DNA from: Deltaproteobacteria bacterium
Lineage (GTDB): Bacteria; Desulfobacterota; Dissulfuribacteria; Dissulfuribacterales; JALVPX01
Length of the DNA: 6,170 nt
Assembly (NCBI GenBank): GCA_027031565.1
Contig: JALVPX010000073.1
Location: forward strand, 1-6,170
Reading direction: 5' to 3'
Shown: positions 5,130 through 6,170 of the stretch, piece by piece
Numbering within the stretch: position 1 is the first letter of the stretch
Layout: every line of letters starts with the position of its first letter
The notes under the pieces: model-generated
Told to the model about the DNA's origin: nothing
What the model saw: only the letters and a program-made list of their open reading frames with translations
Databases searched by the model: none
Made by a program: the position numbers and the translations under genes

Positions 5130-6170
5130 ATGAAACGGCGTCAAAAACACCATAATAGGCTGAGGGAAGGTTTTTCCACCGGTGCGTGTGCTGCGGCTGC
5201 TGCCAAGGCAGCCACCCTCGCCCTCATCGCCCCTGCAAAGCTTTCCAAAACCGTCTCCATAACCTTCCCCGACGGTTTGAAAAGGCGGATGGGAATCCAC
5301 AAGTGGGGTTCCAATGGCTCAAGCGCTTGGGCCAGTGTCATAAAAGATGCCGGCGATGATCCTGACATAACCCATGGAGCCGAAATCGTGGCCAAGGCCA
5401 GAAGACTGAACCAGGACAGGCCGTCCATCTCCATAAAAGGAGGAAGGGGTGTAGGGACGGTAACTAAACCGGGCCTTCCAGTCGAGATAGGGGAGGCTGC
5501 CATCAACCCGGTGCCCAGATCGATGATTAAACAAGCGGTTTCAGAGGCAGTGGGCAGCGAAAATTACTCCATTGAGATAACCATCGAGGTGCCCAAGGGA
5601 AAGGAACTGGCTCGAAAGACCCTGAACAGGCGCCTTGGAATAGTAGACGGAATTTCCATTCTTGGCACCACGGGCATAGTGAAGCCCGTGTCTGCTGCTG
5701 CCTGGAAGGCCACAATAACCGCCCAAATGGATGTGTGCCTGGCCGCGGGATCCCGGACAGTCGTATTGGCAACAGGAAGGACCTCGGAAAGGGCTGCACT
5801 CGACTTGCTGAATCTTCCAGAAGAGGCCTTTATAACCATGGGTGACTATGTGGCCTTCTCTTTTACCGAAGCAGGAAGGCGCCCTTTTGAGGCCATATAT
5901 GTTGCGACTCAATGGTCCAAATTGCTAAAAATGGCCCTTGGCAGGGAAAACACCCATGTAAAATTCGGCCCCCTTGAGCCTTCAGAGGCCGTGGGCCTGC
6001 TCAAGGCGTTGTGGAAGCATGAAGTAAAGGATCTCCATTTCAGCAACGTGAACAGCGCCAGGGAGATCTATTCCATGCTTGAGCCAATGGGCCGGGATGG
6101 ACAAATATTGATGAAAAAGGTTATGGTTAGGGCCATGGAACAGCTCATGCCCTTGATCAACACCGGCCAG
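5130..6170 (+). CDS. cbiD: Cobalt-precorrin-5B (C1)-methyltransferase CbiD, 3' end cut off by window
   Basis: CbiD methylates C-1 of the corrin ring precursor from S-adenosylmethionine in the anaerobic (early cobalt) route to vitamin B12, in the cytoplasm. The frame runs 347 codons to the window edge without a stop; family members are about 360-380 residues, so only the tail is missing. Family motifs seen in order are REGFSTGACAAAAAKAA (12-28), GGRGVGTVTKPGL (104-116), RRLGIVDGISILGTTGIVKP (167-186) and MGDYVAFSF (237-245). Near the end, SNVNSAREIYS stands in for the usual N-T-A-rich segment. The ATG at 5130 leaves 11 residues before the first conserved motif, a normal spacing, but no clear Shine-Dalgarno precedes it (the bases before it are TGGCTATCCTGG), so translation initiation looks weak. 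It heads a rightward unit that probably continues with other cobalamin genes outside the window. This gene implies an anaerobic-type B12 pathway. Confidence 0.94.
   Translation, partial: MKRRQKHHNRLREGFSTGACAAAAAKAATLALIAPAKLSKTVSITFPDGLKRRMGIHKWGSNGSSAWASVIKDAGDDPDITHGAEIVAKARRLNQDRPSISIKGGRGVGTVTKPGLPVEIGEAAINPVPRSMIKQAVSEAVGSENYSIEITIEVPKGKELARKTLNRRLGIVDGISILGTTGIVKPVSAAAWKATITAQMDVCLAAGSRTVVLATGRTSERAALDLLNLPEEAFITMGDYVAFSFTEAGRRPFEAIYVATQWSKLLKMALGRENTHVKFGPLEPSEAVGLLKALWKHEVKDLHFSNVNSAREIYSMLEPMGRDGQILMKKVMVRAMEQLMPLINTGQ

Noticed and set aside
5141..5912. Several minus-strand open frames opposite cbiD
   Set aside because: The plus strand encodes all CbiD motifs in one continuous frame; the opposite frames are low-complexity shadows.

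Overview
This window looks like chromosomal DNA from an anaerobic or microaerophilic Gram-negative bacterium, most likely in or near the Deltaproteobacteria/Desulfobacterota. The basis is two sigma-54-type response regulators, a PilZ protein, a type IV prepilin peptidase and an anaerobic-pathway cobalamin gene, at moderate GC and with heavy use of AGG for arginine. The lineage is inferred from gene content and style, not from a marker gene.

Layout: (1) Positions 1-1299, minus strand, hold an NtrC-family response regulator whose C-terminal end runs off the left edge. (2) A 149-bp divergent spacer leads to a plus-strand pair: a small PilZ-domain protein (1449-1868) and a complete prepilin peptidase/N-methyltransferase, pilD (1951-2736). 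(3) A 106-bp, very AT-rich spacer follows. It carries a strong candidate sigma-54 promoter whose -24 element overlaps the pilD stop codon, plus two TTAAC/GTTAA inverted repeats. (4) A second, complete NtrC-family response regulator starts at a GTG (2843-4261). It has GAFTDA in place of the usual GAFTGA sigma-54 contact loop. (5) A convergent minus-strand 23S rRNA pseudouridine synthase of the RluB/RsuA family (4276-5043) ends 14 bp from it. (6) Divergent from that, cbiD (5130 to the right edge) encodes the C1-methyltransferase of anaerobic cobalamin synthesis and is cut off near its C-terminus.

The first four genes read as a regulatory and assembly neighbourhood for type IV pili or a related type II secretion-like machine. 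PilD processes prepilins, the PilZ protein is a likely c-di-GMP receptor, and two different phosphorylation-dependent sigma-54 activators flank them. No histidine kinase, pilin or pilus ATPase lies inside the window, so this link is inference from neighbourhood. rluB and cbiD look like unrelated housekeeping genes.

I see no RNA gene, CRISPR array, insertion sequence or other mobile element, and no gene-free stretch above about 150 bp. I do not see a clearly new biological system. The points most worth a second look are the sigma-54 promoter and inverted repeats before the second regulator, its GAFTDA loop, and the PilZ-PilD pair between two such activators.
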